Shown in pieces: positions 35,421 through 46,885 of a stretch of 64,000 nucleotides of DNA. This DNA comes from Metellina segmentata (Eukaryota > Arthropoda > Arachnida > Araneae > Tetragnathidae). Under the pieces are notes generated by a model. The model made no database searches. It was not told the DNA's origin and saw only the letters and a list, made by a program, of their open reading frames with translations. The stretch covers positions 4,756,395-4,820,394 of the forward strand of contig OX375872.1 in NCBI GenBank assembly GCA_947359465.1, read 5' to 3'. Position 1 is the stretch's first letter; each line of letters opens with the position of its first letter. Position numbers and translations under genes: made by a program.

Positions 35421-37265
35421 TTGCTCAGTTGCAGATAATTGTAAGAAGATTTTATATTTTAAGCACATTTACAATGGGAAACATCGCTAATTTTAATTTT
35501 TTGAATCAGACGAATAAGCAGAACAACAATCTTTTTGTTTGCAAAAATGTATTCTCTTTTTAATTGGCGTTGCCAGGTTTTGATGGAGAGCTTTTAAAAA
35601 AGAAATACAAGGATGCTTCAAATTTGCTATGAAAAGTGGTCGAAATAAAAGATTCCATAATGCCACCTACTCTACCTAAGGATATTTTCCCTTTGATATC
35701 GAATCCAATATCAAAGGAAAAATGTCCTCATGTTGTCGTTGGTGTGTAAGTTTAGAGAGTACACCAAATGACGTAGCGTGTTTCCTTTGATCCCGTGATT
35801 ATGCGACGTTAATTTTTCTTTTCCTTGACGTTGTCTTGTGCGTTTGACGTACAAAAGCAACCCATACGATAATGGTTTTAATCCAATTCGTTACTACAAA
35901 TGTTTTGAACGAATGAGTACCAATAGTGAGTTTCAAGGCAGTTTTGACTTCAGACTCTTATGAGAAAAATGTTACTTCCAAATCTATGTACTATTCTAAA
36001 AGGATATTAGATAAATAAAGATAATTTATGCGTCGTAATTTTCCTCAATCAATCTTTTTGTGCACCGTATACCAATTAACCTACACTTTAGTTACTTTTA
36101 AAACTATTGATCGATATAGTATGTTTGATTAAAGGAATTTTATAATAGCTGGACAGTAAGAGCAATTTAGTGTGTCTTTTCGAAATTTAATAAAAAAAGG
36201 AAAATACAGCATATAGTAAGTATTTGTTATAGGCAGATGAGATATATTCTGCTGAAATAGCGTTTCCACATATTTAAATGAATTTTAACAAGAATATCAA
36301 TTATTTGAATAATTTTCATATCACTGTTCGAAACTGTTTTGAAGCATTTGAAAAAGCAACGCGATAGAGAACTGATTGACAAAAAATGGGCCCATCACAT
36401 TTTACCATCGGAGCAGATTCAATCATCAATGATGTCAAAATAGATCTTTTAAAAAGGTAAGAATGAATCAGACTCTTGAATCTTTCCGAAGTAAAGCTTA
36501 AAAAAAAATTGTAATAAACCTTCGACTGAGGAAAACTACTTCCAGTGAAGCTGAACTTGTTCCGAAGACTGCCCATACTATACTAATATACTAATGAGAA
36601 GTGTAGTTTGGAAAATCTACATAATCAATTTTTGTGTTTCGTATGCTGCACAGTTAGTTGATCACTTCAATCAGTGCAATGTAGTTTCAAAAGTAGTAAT
36701 CATTACTACCTTTTCAATTCTTTGCAATGTACTTTTGACTCACATCTTTAAAGCTGTGGGTTTAAATTACTTCGGCCATTAACAACTTTGGATAGATTGA
36801 GATAATTAAGATCTTCTCACTACTCGGTCCGGTCAAAGGCGATCAAGTCTTTTTGTATTAAAAACATTTCTGAAATGCCTGTACACTGACGTCCTTAACT
36901 CTGCTTTCCTATCACTTCTCGGTCCTAAAAAAGGCACATTTTCTTTCGATATTAGTTTTTCTCTAATCTAGATAGATCTGTAAATCTATTTTATAGCTAT
37001 TATAAAAAGGCTCTTAGGAATTTGACCATTCTGGAAAGTCAAAAGAGATTTTAGCCAAGAAAATGAAAATGCCCCTCTAGCGCCCGATCCGTCAAAAATT
37101 AGAAATTTCAATGCGAAAAAGCCGTTTCTAGACAATCTCACAAGTAAAACCAAGATAGAATAATAAAAAAACAAAATTCGCTTAGACACTAAAGTATTTA
37201 TTTTTGAATTCCCATAAACATGGTATATAAACTTAATTTAAATGACTACTAGAACGTAAACAAAC
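35421..37265. other. AT-rich stretch without recognisable gene
   Basis: Nothing recognised apart from short imperfect repeats near 35690-35730 (an inverted CCTTTGATATCGAATCCAAT block). Confidence 0.35.
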
Positions 37266-37269
37266 GTAA

Positions 37270-37670
37270 TCTCTACTATTCTAATTCTAAAAGGAAGAGT
37301 TTGTGTGTCTTGAGACGAATCTATAGCACATACAGTCATGAAATTTGGCACACAGGTAGTCCTAAAGGTGACCGAATGCACCTCGAAGCCTCAATTTTAA
37401 AATTAATTCCTTGGAATTTTTGTATTATTTGCTTTCTTAAGAATGTCAATAGTGTGGAATCTAGCGTTTCTTCATTTCTTTTAGACGAACTAACGAACTG
37501 GAGTTGGAAGAGAGCCTCCTTTGATTTCATTTTTTTATGCAATTCCGATCCTGCTTTGATTTTAATTCTTAACGGATTGTCAATTGGAAGAATTTTCCGT
37601 TCTCTTTCATTACTACACGTTAAAAAGTCTGACCTTGTGACTTGTAAAAAAGATGATGAAAGTTAATTCA
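37270..37670 (+). mobile_element. Helitron 5' fragment
   Basis: Starts TCTCTACTATTCTAATTCTA preceded by A, then AAGGAAGAGTTTGTGTG and GAAATTTGGCACACAGGTAG, matching the 5' part of 13808-14398. No CTAG terminus was assigned. The internal open frame (37301-37666) has no recognisable domain. Confidence 0.55.
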
Positions 37671-37672
37671 AA

Positions 37673-37985
37673 AAGTCTTAATGCTAACGAAAAAAGCAAT
37701 AGAATTGCAGAAACAATACAAATTCAAAAGTAAGCCTCATGGATTCCGACAAACGTAAATGAAAACCAAAATGATCAAAATTAACTATACCAAATTAAAC
37801 AGAAATAGACAAAAAAATCAATGATCAAAATTAACTATTCCAAATTAAACAGTAGCAAACAAAAAAAATTGCATAAATTATAAAAATTAATTGAAGTCTT
37901 AAAGCTAACAAAAAAAGCAAGAAACTATAAAATTGCAGAAACAATACAAATTCAAAAGTAAGCCTCACGGATTCTGACAAAGTAG
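37673..37985 (+). repeat. direct repeats of about 85 bp and 40 bp
   Basis: A block with AATTGCAGAAACAATACAAA and TTCAAAAGTAAGCCTCA occurs at about 37673-37755 and again at about 37896-37985. Between them ATGATCAAAATTAACTAT is repeated twice (about 37768 and 37821). Confidence 0.75.
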
Positions 37986-38002
37986 TGAAATGTTACTCAG
38001 GA

Positions 38003-39549
38003 ATGAAGACTGTAAATTTGCATGTTTTGCTCACTCGCGCTTAGAAATTTCGCTTTTTTTTTTTTACTTTAACTCTTAATGCACTCTAAACTAACAGCCG
38101 CATCAGAAAAAAAACCTTTTCCATCTTGTTCCCTGTACAATTTGAATTTGATTTCCCTGAACAAACCATGGTAATTTCGTAATTTTCTGATGCGTACTTC
38201 CTCAGGAAACCGTATGAGTTTTCAATCCTGCTGCGACGGCCGCAGAAACTTCTTTTAAATTGGTTATTATTGCATAGCTCTATATATTGTCTTTTTTTAT
38301 TACATAATTCTATAAATTGTCATTTTAAAATGCAAGATCTGAATGGAAATTTATTCTTGCTGTAAAGATTTATGTTGTATTCATAGTAAAAAAATTAAGA
38401 AGTATGTTTAAAAGTTCAGAAAGTGATTAAATCGTTAAATGTAAGCTTTTCCTTGGAAACACCAGATCGAGCGAAAAAAGAGAGTTGATAATTCAACAAC
38501 CGCCTTTTTGTCTTACAGAGCCATCACGTCCCAGCAAGTTTCAACAACGGCCAAATAAAAAAAATCGTTGCAACGATAAATTTTATGTCTGGCAAACCTT
38601 TAGTTAGAAATCTAACCATTCATTTCCTTGATGGAAAAAATGTACGCTATTGCGAAATTTTTAAATTATAAATTATACTTTTGATCGCATCGAATTTATT
38701 TATGAAACAATTTTAACTATACCATAAGAAAGGGTACATTCTAAACTTTCACGTTGTATTTTCATATTTAAAAACTAATAGTATTAAGCTATAGGTATGA
38801 TAGTTTTAGTTTTGTATAGGAAATTATGATCTATATAAAAATTCCGAAATTTGTCTGACCAACTTTTAATCGCATCGAATTTATGTATTTACCAATTTCA
38901 AAAATAATTGTTCCATAAGAATGAGTACATTCTAAGTTTTCCAGTGATGTTTTCAAGTTCAAAAACTAATAGCATGAAGCTATAGATATGACAGTTTAAT
39001 AAAAAAATAAGGAAAATTTTACAAAATTCCAAAATTTGTATGGCCACCTTTTAATCGCATCAAATTTATTTTTAAATCAATTTTTAAAATAATTGTAAAA
39101 AAGAAAAAGTACATTCTAAAGTTTCCCGTGATGTTTTCAAATTTTAAAAATAAAAGTATTAAGCTATAGTTATGACAGTTTTAACAAAAAAATAACGAAA
39201 TTTTCATAATTTTTCCCGAATTTCAAAAAAATATTACCAATAACCAAATTGAAATTTTTAAACAAAACGAGGTGAAAAATTCCACGTTTAGAGGTACTCT
39301 AAAAAAATCTCACGGCTGAAGACTGAAAATTTGTACGTGTTTTGCTCACTCGCATTGGAAATTTCCTTTTTTTTTACTCTGACACATAATGCACCTTATA
39401 CTAATTGCCACATCAGAAAAAAATCTTCTCCATCTTGTTCCCTGTACAATTTTGAACAAACCATGCTAATTTCGTAATTTTCTGATCCGTACTTTCTCGG
39501 GAAACCGTCTGAGAATCGAGAGTAAAAAAGCGAGTTTTTAATCCTGCGA
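38003..39549 (+). repeat. nested tandem/direct repeat array
   Basis: An outer direct repeat of about 235 bp occurs at 38003-38235 and 39312-39549 (shared TCCATCTTGTTCCCTGTACA and TTTCGTAATTTTCTGAT). Between them lie three tandem copies of a 185-bp unit starting at about 38678, 38863 and 39048, each with TTTTGATCGCATCGAATTTA-type starts and GTACATTCTAA inside. The two unit spacings are both exactly 185. No coding potential. Confidence 0.85.
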
Positions 39550-39559
39550 CAGTATTTTT

Positions 39560-40980
39560 TTTTAATATAGAGAGATAACTTATTACTGTTTAATTTGGTA
39601 GCATAGCTTTCTTGTCTTTTTCCTTACTTTAAGACTTTTTGAAAGAATAGCGATATTTAACTTTTATCACTTATGCAATTTTTGATTTACTACCTTTTCA
39701 TTTGGAATGAGTGTGGGAATTTGTCACGTGGAAATAAGGATGATCATTTATGAATCGTTGAATTCGGATTTTCATTACCCAGTAAGCTAAAGAAGTAGTA
39801 ATATAGGATAACCTACAGACTGTCAGTTTAAAGACATATATTTAATTTCCACCTTGCGTTATAGGTGTGTACGAGTCTTTTCCTCTTAACGAAAGTAAGC
39901 AAAGTGCTTCTACAACTGGCCTATGATTCATTAGCTATGTTTATTCATTAGCCTATGTTTTTCGTTCAATGTCATTAGCGATTGCAGTGTGATAAGGAGT
40001 TGAAAATGGCCTAGCATGATTTTGTGTATGGCAGCCCTTTTCTTAATGACCTTTCACACCTATTCGAAAATCGACTGACCCAAGGTCGTCTGCTTGAATC
40101 TACAAAAAACCTTTTTAGGTACATTTTGGCCTTCAAAAAATACTTTATTAAGTTACTGTTGTATGAGTTATTTGCAGGATTTCGCAATTGTTATCTGCAT
40201 GTGTGTGTAGATCCGAGTGTGCTTTTTTATAGTCAACACAAGAAATAGAACTATTCCCATACTAAAGCATTTTCTCCAACACAACAAAATTATTTGATTC
40301 ATTTTCATTCAATAGGTTGAGGTCGAACATTTCTCAATTTGTTGGTACCGATCCTCCGTAAAACAAAATACTCCTTTCAAGTGCTGTAAACTGATATTTA
40401 ACTGTCACTTTTTCCTTACTTTCTGCTGCACCCTATTTAGAAATCCCCTCTATTTTTGTAAAAAATATTTTATCATTCCCTAAAAATAAATACGATATAT
40501 TTAGTTAATTGGGCATATTCAAGTAAACATCAAAATGTTTGGAAACGTAGACACTCGTAATATTTTCTACCTCAAATAAATCCTTGCTTCTATCTGACCT
40601 CACTGTCTTCCGCATTAATTGCTTCCCAAGTAAATTCTACTCATTTTTTCCAAACATATAAATCTTTCCATCTAATTTGAAACCAAAATGTGTACGATAT
40701 CAAAAATTGCTTCTTGAATTCAAATCAAAACACTTTGATACTTGGAGGAGCTGTGCTTTTGTTATCTTATATATGACAAATTCCAAATTTTCTATTAGCT
40801 TGTATTCAAATTGACTTCTTTATAAAAATGAACCCGGAGAAATGTGACTGTTTTTGTTCCTATTTATTTGGATTGTAAAGCATATTTTCTTTTTTAAAAT
40901 AAGATTTCGTTTGTCTAGTTATTTGAATATGAAATGAATGTTCATTTGGATCCAAACAAACATTTGAGCTCACTCCTCCC
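39560..40980. other. AT-rich stretch without recognisable gene
   Basis: A 74-codon open frame at 40024-40248 has no recognisable domain. No other signal. Confidence 0.35.
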
Positions 40981-40984
40981 GGTA

Positions 40985-41121
40985 GACCCGAGGATCCAAC
41001 CAAAGACCGTCGTGTCCAAAGGCCTCAAATGTCCTCACGTTGGTATGGTGTCATCTGACCGTGCTTCAAAATAAAGTCCTTCTGGTTTGATCCGTTGCGT
41101 TGCTTCAGTTAATTACCATAC
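40985..41121 (+). mobile_element. SINE fragment
   Basis: Carries AAATGTCCTCACGTTGG, CATCTGACCGTGCTTCAAAA and a TTAATTACCATACC end, a diverged and internally deleted SINE copy. Confidence 0.65.
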
Positions 41122-41616
41122 CGGTAACCAAGTTAGTTTCTTTTTACAAATAGAGAAAAAAATCAAGTATCAAATTCACTTATATATAATAAATATAATT
41201 AAAATAAATTACTATTACTAATTTAATTAGCTCATAAAAATATATTTGATACTTTTCAATCAATTTATATCGATATATTTTGATGTTCAAGATGTTAGAC
41301 TAGTTATGTTTTTGATTTTGCAGAAAAGGCATTAGTGAATTTACTCGTAGGTATATCATTGCATTGAGGCCTTATCAATTGATATTTTGGTGTTGAATCA
41401 CCTAATGAGGTACAAAGAAATAATTTCGAGTTTAAATTGCTGACTTTTTGGGATTTGTGTGCAGATTTTACACTGTTGCAAAACTCTAGTGAAGGCGAAA
41501 GATAAATCTGATGAAATTGTCAAATTCGGGGCGAATGGAAAGATTTCAAAACGTTTTTTAGCTATACATTTTTCTGTTATGTAGATTCGAGTGGGGTTTA
41601 TCTGGTACTTCAGAAA

Positions 41617-43233
41617 TCTATATAAATAAGAATGGAGTGTTTGTTTGTACATTCAATATTTTCGACCCATTTCAAGTTTTCTATCCGTTTTGGACCCTTC
41701 TGATGCCGAATCCGCCTTTTTCTCGTTTGGTGTCTGTCTGTCCGTCCGTCTGTCTGTCTGTCTGTCTGTCTGTATGTTGTGCCCTATACACGTCCACGCG
41801 GTTTAAGATATTTTCATGAAAATTTGCATACAGTGAGTACTTATCTTAATTTAGTGAGTGGAATTGGTTGCGAAAGTCTGTCTGTCCGTCTTTCTGTTCT
41901 ATGCTCGATTTTGTGTTTGTGTGTTTGTGTAGACATCACATGAATTGTATTCCAGATATTTGATTGAATTTTATTTTATTTTATACTTTATCTATTAGTT
42001 TAATGAATGCAATATTAAACATTTCTTTATTGTTATATTTAGTTGAGTTTCATGCTAAAACACCTGAGTAAGTATACTTAAATCAACCATAATTTGGTAG
42101 TTTTGGAAAAATTGGAATGTCTATTGAATATTACGATTACTTCGATTGCTTTACCAGTACTGCTGAAAAAGTAATTATTCTTCAAAATTTTTTTTTTTTT
42201 TATGGAATTTCATCTGATACTTCATTTATTTCGAGTCTTATTTTTATTCTTTGCGCAATGAAAACGATTTCCGAATATTTGGGACAGACGATATTTTTCA
42301 ATGAAACGAGATTGAACAAGATCGCGGGAGCAGTGATATTTTTTCAGGTTCTTTCGCTCTGAATTAATTTCACATTTCTAAATGTTGTGCACTTTTAGTT
42401 GTAAGTTGTGGCAACTGTGCGAGATCAAGAGATAAAATTGAATCACAAATTAATATCTTTAGAACAATTTTTTGCGACTTCTTTTATTTTGTTTTACTTT
42501 GCTGTTTCCTGTTTTTAATATTTATTATTTTAATAATTGTGTTTCCTTCTCATCACACGCAACAGCACTACAAAGTATTAGACTTTAAAATGTTAGGTAA
42601 GTCAGTATAAATTTTCAGTAAATTTTAAGTGTAATTATGCCATTATTGAAAGAATAATTCCGTTATCTAAAGAATAATGCCGTTATTTAAAGAATAATGC
42701 CGTTATTGAAAGAATAATAATGTTTTTTAATCCAAACTGGAACTTTTTCCAACATTAAAAAATTCGTTGTAATAATGCCAGGAGAAGATTGCAAAATTTC
42801 ACAATGTCGCATACCGGAGGCAAGAGTGCCACAAGTAAAAAAATATTGTTTCGTTGACTATGAGTGCGAGAGCACTCGCCGTAAATCGTAATTTTAATTA
42901 ATTGAGTTGAACATGAAAAGAACTTAAGAAAGGGAATTCCAAATCTATATATCTTCCTATAAATCGTCTTTTATAGTAGTAACCTTAGTATCACCTTTCG
43001 TCATTTTGTAGCTTTATCATACAGCAATTGTGCGATGTATGTGAAATGTATTACATGAATGGATATGCATGTGTAGGATTTGTGTCCAAAGTAACTTGTA
43101 GAAAATATAAAGATGGCGAAAGATGTTAAAATAAATTTTTATTCTACAAAAACGTAAGTCATTATATATTTTGATTATCTCTTCAATCTAGAGTAAACCA
43201 ATTCAAACCGAGTAAGGTCGGGTATTTTGCTAG
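41617..43233 (+). mobile_element. non-autonomous Helitron copy A, 1617 bp
   Basis: Starts TCTATATAAATAAGAATGG preceded by A and ends GGTATTTTGCTAG followed by T. Eight bases before CTAG is the short stem-loop CCGA-GTAAGG-TCGG, the usual Helitron 3' hairpin. It contains a CTGT tetranucleotide run (about 41742-41772) and four copies of a 20-bp unit (about 42645-42724). No Rep/helicase ORF. The copy at 51827-53414 is the same element, inverted and very similar (only scattered differences by eye). Confidence 0.88.
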
Positions 43234-43798
43234 TATTTTATAAATTTCTGTCGCTAACGGAAAGTATACATTTGAATATTTATTGAGCTGAATTGGAAGT
43301 CATGCTAAGATAATTAAACAAAATATTGAAATTAGAAAATGGTAAACCACTGAAAAGCCAAAATTTTTTAGAGTTCATCTGAAAACACTCATGATATGAA
43401 GATGACATAAACTTAAATGTTTTGAATGGGAAAAACACTTTTTGTACCTATAATTACCAATTTCCGCACTTCCTTCTGAAAGTGACAACTCTAAATAAAG
43501 ATATTTTTTCAATTAACAAACTCGATAACAGCATGGTATTCCAATCCGAAAATGTATTACAACTTTTAGTAAATAATTTCAATGAGGGAAAACTCGATTG
43601 CTCATATTTTGACTATTTTTTTTTATCTATACTGATATTTTAACATTTGTGCTTAATAGGTAATAAAATTTGACTCCAATATTATCTGGCACACATTTCT
43701 AATAATTATCTGGCGTTTGATGTATCTTCAAAACAGCTCCATGCAAAATATTGGACTTTTTTCTTTCTAATGCTTTCGAATGAGATATTTTACAATTA

Positions 43799-43820
43799 GT
43801 TCCGAGGCATGGACAGCTGC
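43799..43820 (+). repeat. partial copy of the next exon's start, within intron
   Basis: TCCGAGGCATGGACAGCTGC at 43801-43820 is identical to 43894-43913 inside the exon, 93 bp downstream. Flanking sequence does not match beyond a few bases. Confidence 0.93.
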
Positions 43821-43883
43821 TCCATGAGAAATATTGTATTTTTTAAATTTTATTTCGAATGTGACCTTTTTCAATTTGTACAG

Positions 43884-44057
43884 GTAGTTCTAGTCCGAGG
43901 CATGGACAGCTGCACCCAGACGGAGTGGACCGGAGGCTGGGAATCGCCACCCGTCTTCCCTTTCAGCCAGAACAATCTGCTGAACTTGGCCAGTGACGAC
44001 CACCACTACGAGACCCTGGAGGAAGCATTCACGCACGCCGAAGAGCTCGAGTACGAG
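43884..44057 (+). CDS. PDZRN3/4-like gene, exon encoding PDZ1-PDZ2 linker
   Basis: 58 codons in phase 0, read as VVLVRGMDSCTQTEW onward. A pyrimidine-rich acceptor ending in AG at 43882-43883 precedes it, and donor GT is at 44058. The D-x-x-TQT motif after the last strand of the first PDZ domain, and the acidic tyrosine-containing linker ending EELEYE, correspond to the same place in vertebrate PDZRN3/PDZRN4 E3 ubiquitin ligases (established family knowledge). Those proteins carry RING, TRAF zinc-finger and two PDZ domains and act at synapses and cell junctions. GC content and codon use are clearly higher than the surrounding AT-rich intron. The ORF reads through the donor for about 20 codons, so the exon end rests on the donor and on homology to the next exon. 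Partial gene: no upstream exon could be recognised in the window. Confidence 0.85.
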
Positions 44058-44156
44058 GTACATAACCGAAATGAATTGCATCCCACACCATTTTTATCAC
44101 ACCTTGTATCAGTGGCATGGAAAACAAAGTACTAACAACTCTGTTTCGTCCTTCAG

Positions 44157-44255
44157 GAAGTGACTTTATATCGCAGTCATTGCGAAGAGAAGTTGGGTTT
44201 GACGTTGTGTTATGCCTCACCAGATGATCCAGAAACAAATATATTTGTGAGCGAG
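44157..44255 (+). CDS. PDZRN3/4-like gene, exon encoding start of PDZ2
   Basis: 33 codons, phase 0 at both ends, with acceptor cttcag before 44157 and donor GTAAGG after 44255. It begins EVTLYRSHCEEKLGLTLCY, in which EKLGLT(L/V)CY is the carboxylate-binding loop and first strands of the second PDZ domain of PDZRN3/4 proteins. It continues to FVSE, the strand that follows. The 99-bp intron to the previous exon is the only short intron visible, so these two exons are probably spliced as a unit. A PDZ domain binds C-terminal peptides of partner proteins, and in the vertebrate family this recruits substrates to the RING ligase. The arthropod partner is unknown from sequence. Confidence 0.88.
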
Positions 44256-44939
44256 GTAAGGCTGCAACGGAAGATTAGTAGTTTCCATTCTTAAGAAGAC
44301 TTTTTTCAACTTCAAGAATTTCATGCTTACAGAAGATCTTATCGTTTTCTTCGACAACAATGTTCTTAGAGTAAAACTATTGCTTTAAAAAAATTATATA
44401 TATTATTTCTTTTTTCCTCAAAGTTGCTTTCAATTGATTTTTTAGTGAAGATAACTTCAAGCAACGATCGTAAAATATGACCATAAAGCGACAAAAAATG
44501 AAATTGGTGATGATCGAATAGTTTTTGAAAATATGTCTTTCGTTTGTGTGAAGATTATATTTTAAATATTCTATAGCTATACCTTAATTTTCTACTCAAA
44601 TGTCCATGTTTCTTCGGTTGGTGTTCATATTATTAAGCGTTCAACTTAAATGTGAAAATAATTTTGTTCAGAAAACAATTGAGGGAATCGCTCTACTATA
44701 TGAATTAAACAAGATGTCATTGTTTTCGAGTTGGTACTCAAAAATACTATTATTTGCAAACGTAGAAAATTGAGAATACTTACATTACTTAATAAACAAT
44801 TGTTTCATTTTAATTATGTAAAAATCTAAACAATGCATTTTAAATAATATATCATGATGATCATCATTCATCATATTCATCGTTTTATTTCATTAATTTG
44901 TAAAGTTGTTATTTTTGAATCACTGTTTTTTTTTTTCAG

Positions 44940-45002
44940 ATTGAACCTGAGAGTTTGGCTTCGAAAGATGGCAGAATCATGGAAGGTGACCAATTGCTTC
45001 AG
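44940..45002 (+). CDS. PDZRN3/4-like gene, exon encoding middle of PDZ2
   Basis: 21 codons, phase 0. The acceptor is a long T-tract ending cag just before 44940, and donor GTAACT follows 45002. It reads IEPESLASKDGRIMEGDQLLQ, the (I/V)-x-P-x-S-x-A-x-KDGRI-x-EGD-x-(I/L)-LQ segment typical of PDZ domains and very close to the PDZRN3/4 second PDZ. It is followed by an intron of about 12.5 kb that contains two Tc1 elements, Helitrons, a decayed hAT-like gene, a MITE and a SINE. The small exon size and long intron make it the exon most exposed to skipping or to back-splicing (see findings). Confidence 0.88.
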
Positions 45003-45408
45003 GTAACTAATTCAACCACTATCACCGAAAGGGGGATCAAACACAGATTTTAATCATAGAAACAACTATTCTTTATAAATCCCAAACTTGTTTGTAACGA
45101 ACCCAATCTTGCTGTCACTCACTATCGATAAACATCAGTACGCTTCAAAGAATTGGTAAATTTTTATTTTTGTGGCGTGATGTGAAAGAGTTTATCTTTT
45201 CGTCCAAGTTGTCGAGTTGATGTAGCCCATCTGAGGTACGGAAATCTGAGAAAAACATCTGTAAACATAAGCTGCTGTGTTCGAAAATGGAAGCTGAATG
45301 CCAGAGCTATAAGAATATTTTGAATTATGATAATAAATGTGGAGAATGGAATGCAAGTATCAGGGTAAACTTCCAGCGTTGATTGCTACATCTCTTAACC
45401 GCCAAATA

Positions 45409-46801
45409 CACTCATTGCCATAAAAATTTGCGCACCGAGAAAAAGTCGTCAAAATGAAATGAAATTTTACACATGTAAGTACTACTTTGATATAAGTAAG
45501 TGATTAGAAATTCAAAGAAAAAGGATCAAATATTGCAAAAATAAGTACAAATGAACGGAAATTTTAGTACTCTGTTGGACCCCCTCTAGCGCGAATGCAC
45601 GATGCGATACGAGCGGGCATTGAGGCATACAAGTTCCGTATGATGTCTTGAGACATCTCGTTCCACAGTTGCTGTAAACGCGCCTCCATTTCGATCAAAC
45701 TCGTAGGGTGTCCAACTTGCCGTCCCAAATGATATCAGATATGCTCGATTGGTGACAAATCTGAGGATCGAGCAGGCCAGGGAAGGGTGGTATCGTGGCG
45801 TAGGCAGTCTTATGACATCCTTGCTGTGTGTGGCCAAGAATTTCTTGTTGAAAAATGGCTCCTGGGAGCCCTGCCTTGAGTGGTATCACATGTGGCTGAA
45901 GGATGTCATGGAGGTACCGCTGGGCTGGACCAATATTAGGGGTGACCGCGTATCGCAAGCAATGGCACCCCATACCATCACACCAGCTGTGGGAGCGGTG
46001 TGTCGCTGTAAAGCGAAGGCAGGATTGAGGCGTTTACCACAGGGCCTCCACACACGCTGATGTCATCACTGCTCAAATTGAATCTAGATTCGTCGCTGAA
46101 GACGACCTGGTTCCATTCTGTTGCAGTCCAATACCGTCGTGCGCGGCACCACTCCAAACGGCGTATGTGGGTGGTTGTCATTGGCAGCACACGTAATGGG
46201 CGCCGCGATACCAGATTTCCATCAGCCAGGCGCCTTGCGATGGTTCGAGAAGATACAGGGGCCCCGTAGTGAAGGTGCTGCCTGTATCTGGATAGCGGCC
46301 AATGGGGCAGTTTGCTCTACGCGTGCGTTTTGTATGATGTGACGGTCTTCTCGACGACTGGTCTGTCGAGGGCGTCCTGAGACTGGTCGCCGTGTAAATG
46401 ACGTCTCTTCTGTCCACTGGTCCGTACACCTCCTCACAGTAAAATCAGAACGGCCTACTTGACGAGCTACTCGCCGAGCTGACGACCTAGCTTTCATCAT
46501 CTCGATGATTCTTCTCCTCTCGAACTCTGACAACTGCTCATATTGTCTTTGATGGCGGCCTAACGGCATGTATACCTCAGCGTTTCCTTTGCAAAAGATT
46601 AAGTACACTTAAACAAGTTCTGCTTACATGTTTTATACTCCAAGGAGAACGAATTTCAACGCCCTCTAGTGGCATTTCGCAATGCGCAATCACGCTGCAT
46701 TTCTAATCATATGCGTATCTGGCCGATATGTACCTTCATGCCAAGTTTCGTTACGATCCCACAGTTATATCTTGGTGCGAAAATTGTTATGGCAATGCGT
46801 G
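45409..46801 (-). mobile_element. Tc1-like transposon, second copy, 1393 bp
   Basis: Terminal inverted repeats start CACTCATTGCCATAAAAAT (left) and CACGCATTGCCATAACAAT (right, reverse complement), with CGCACC shared a few bases further in. Flanked by TA at 45407-45408 and 46802-46803. Inserted in the 12.5-kb PDZRN intron, antisense to the gene. Confidence 0.9.
45564..46569 (-). pseudogene. Tc1-like transposase, frameshifted
   Basis: ATG at 46569 gives MPLGRHQRQYEQLSEFERRR, an HTH start. VARQVGRSDFTVRRC and SGRPRQTS (GRPR hook) follow, then a frame change near 46240. THIRRLEWCRARRYW and FSDESRFNLS (first Asp) come next, then another change. SWPHTARM shows that the second Asp codon has lost one base (GA-AAT). 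LPWPARSSDLSPIEHI (Glu) follows, with a TGA just before and TAG just after it, then SLIEMEARLQQLWNE and ARGGPTEY to the stop at 45564. Inactive. It is a different Tc1 family from its neighbour at 46886-48300, judging by termini. Confidence 0.85.
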
Positions 46802-46885
46802 TACTTTAACTTTATTGTACATACACCTATAATATTATAACACATACACCTAACTATATTATCTATTAAAATACAATATTTCATA

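Noticed and set aside
38003..39549. CRISPR-like regular repeats
   Set aside because: Units are 185 bp, diverged and without unique spacers, in a eukaryotic genome.
41637..41819. 60-codon frame with Cys-Leu-Ser-Val repeats
   Set aside because: It is the translated CTGT microsatellite inside a Helitron.
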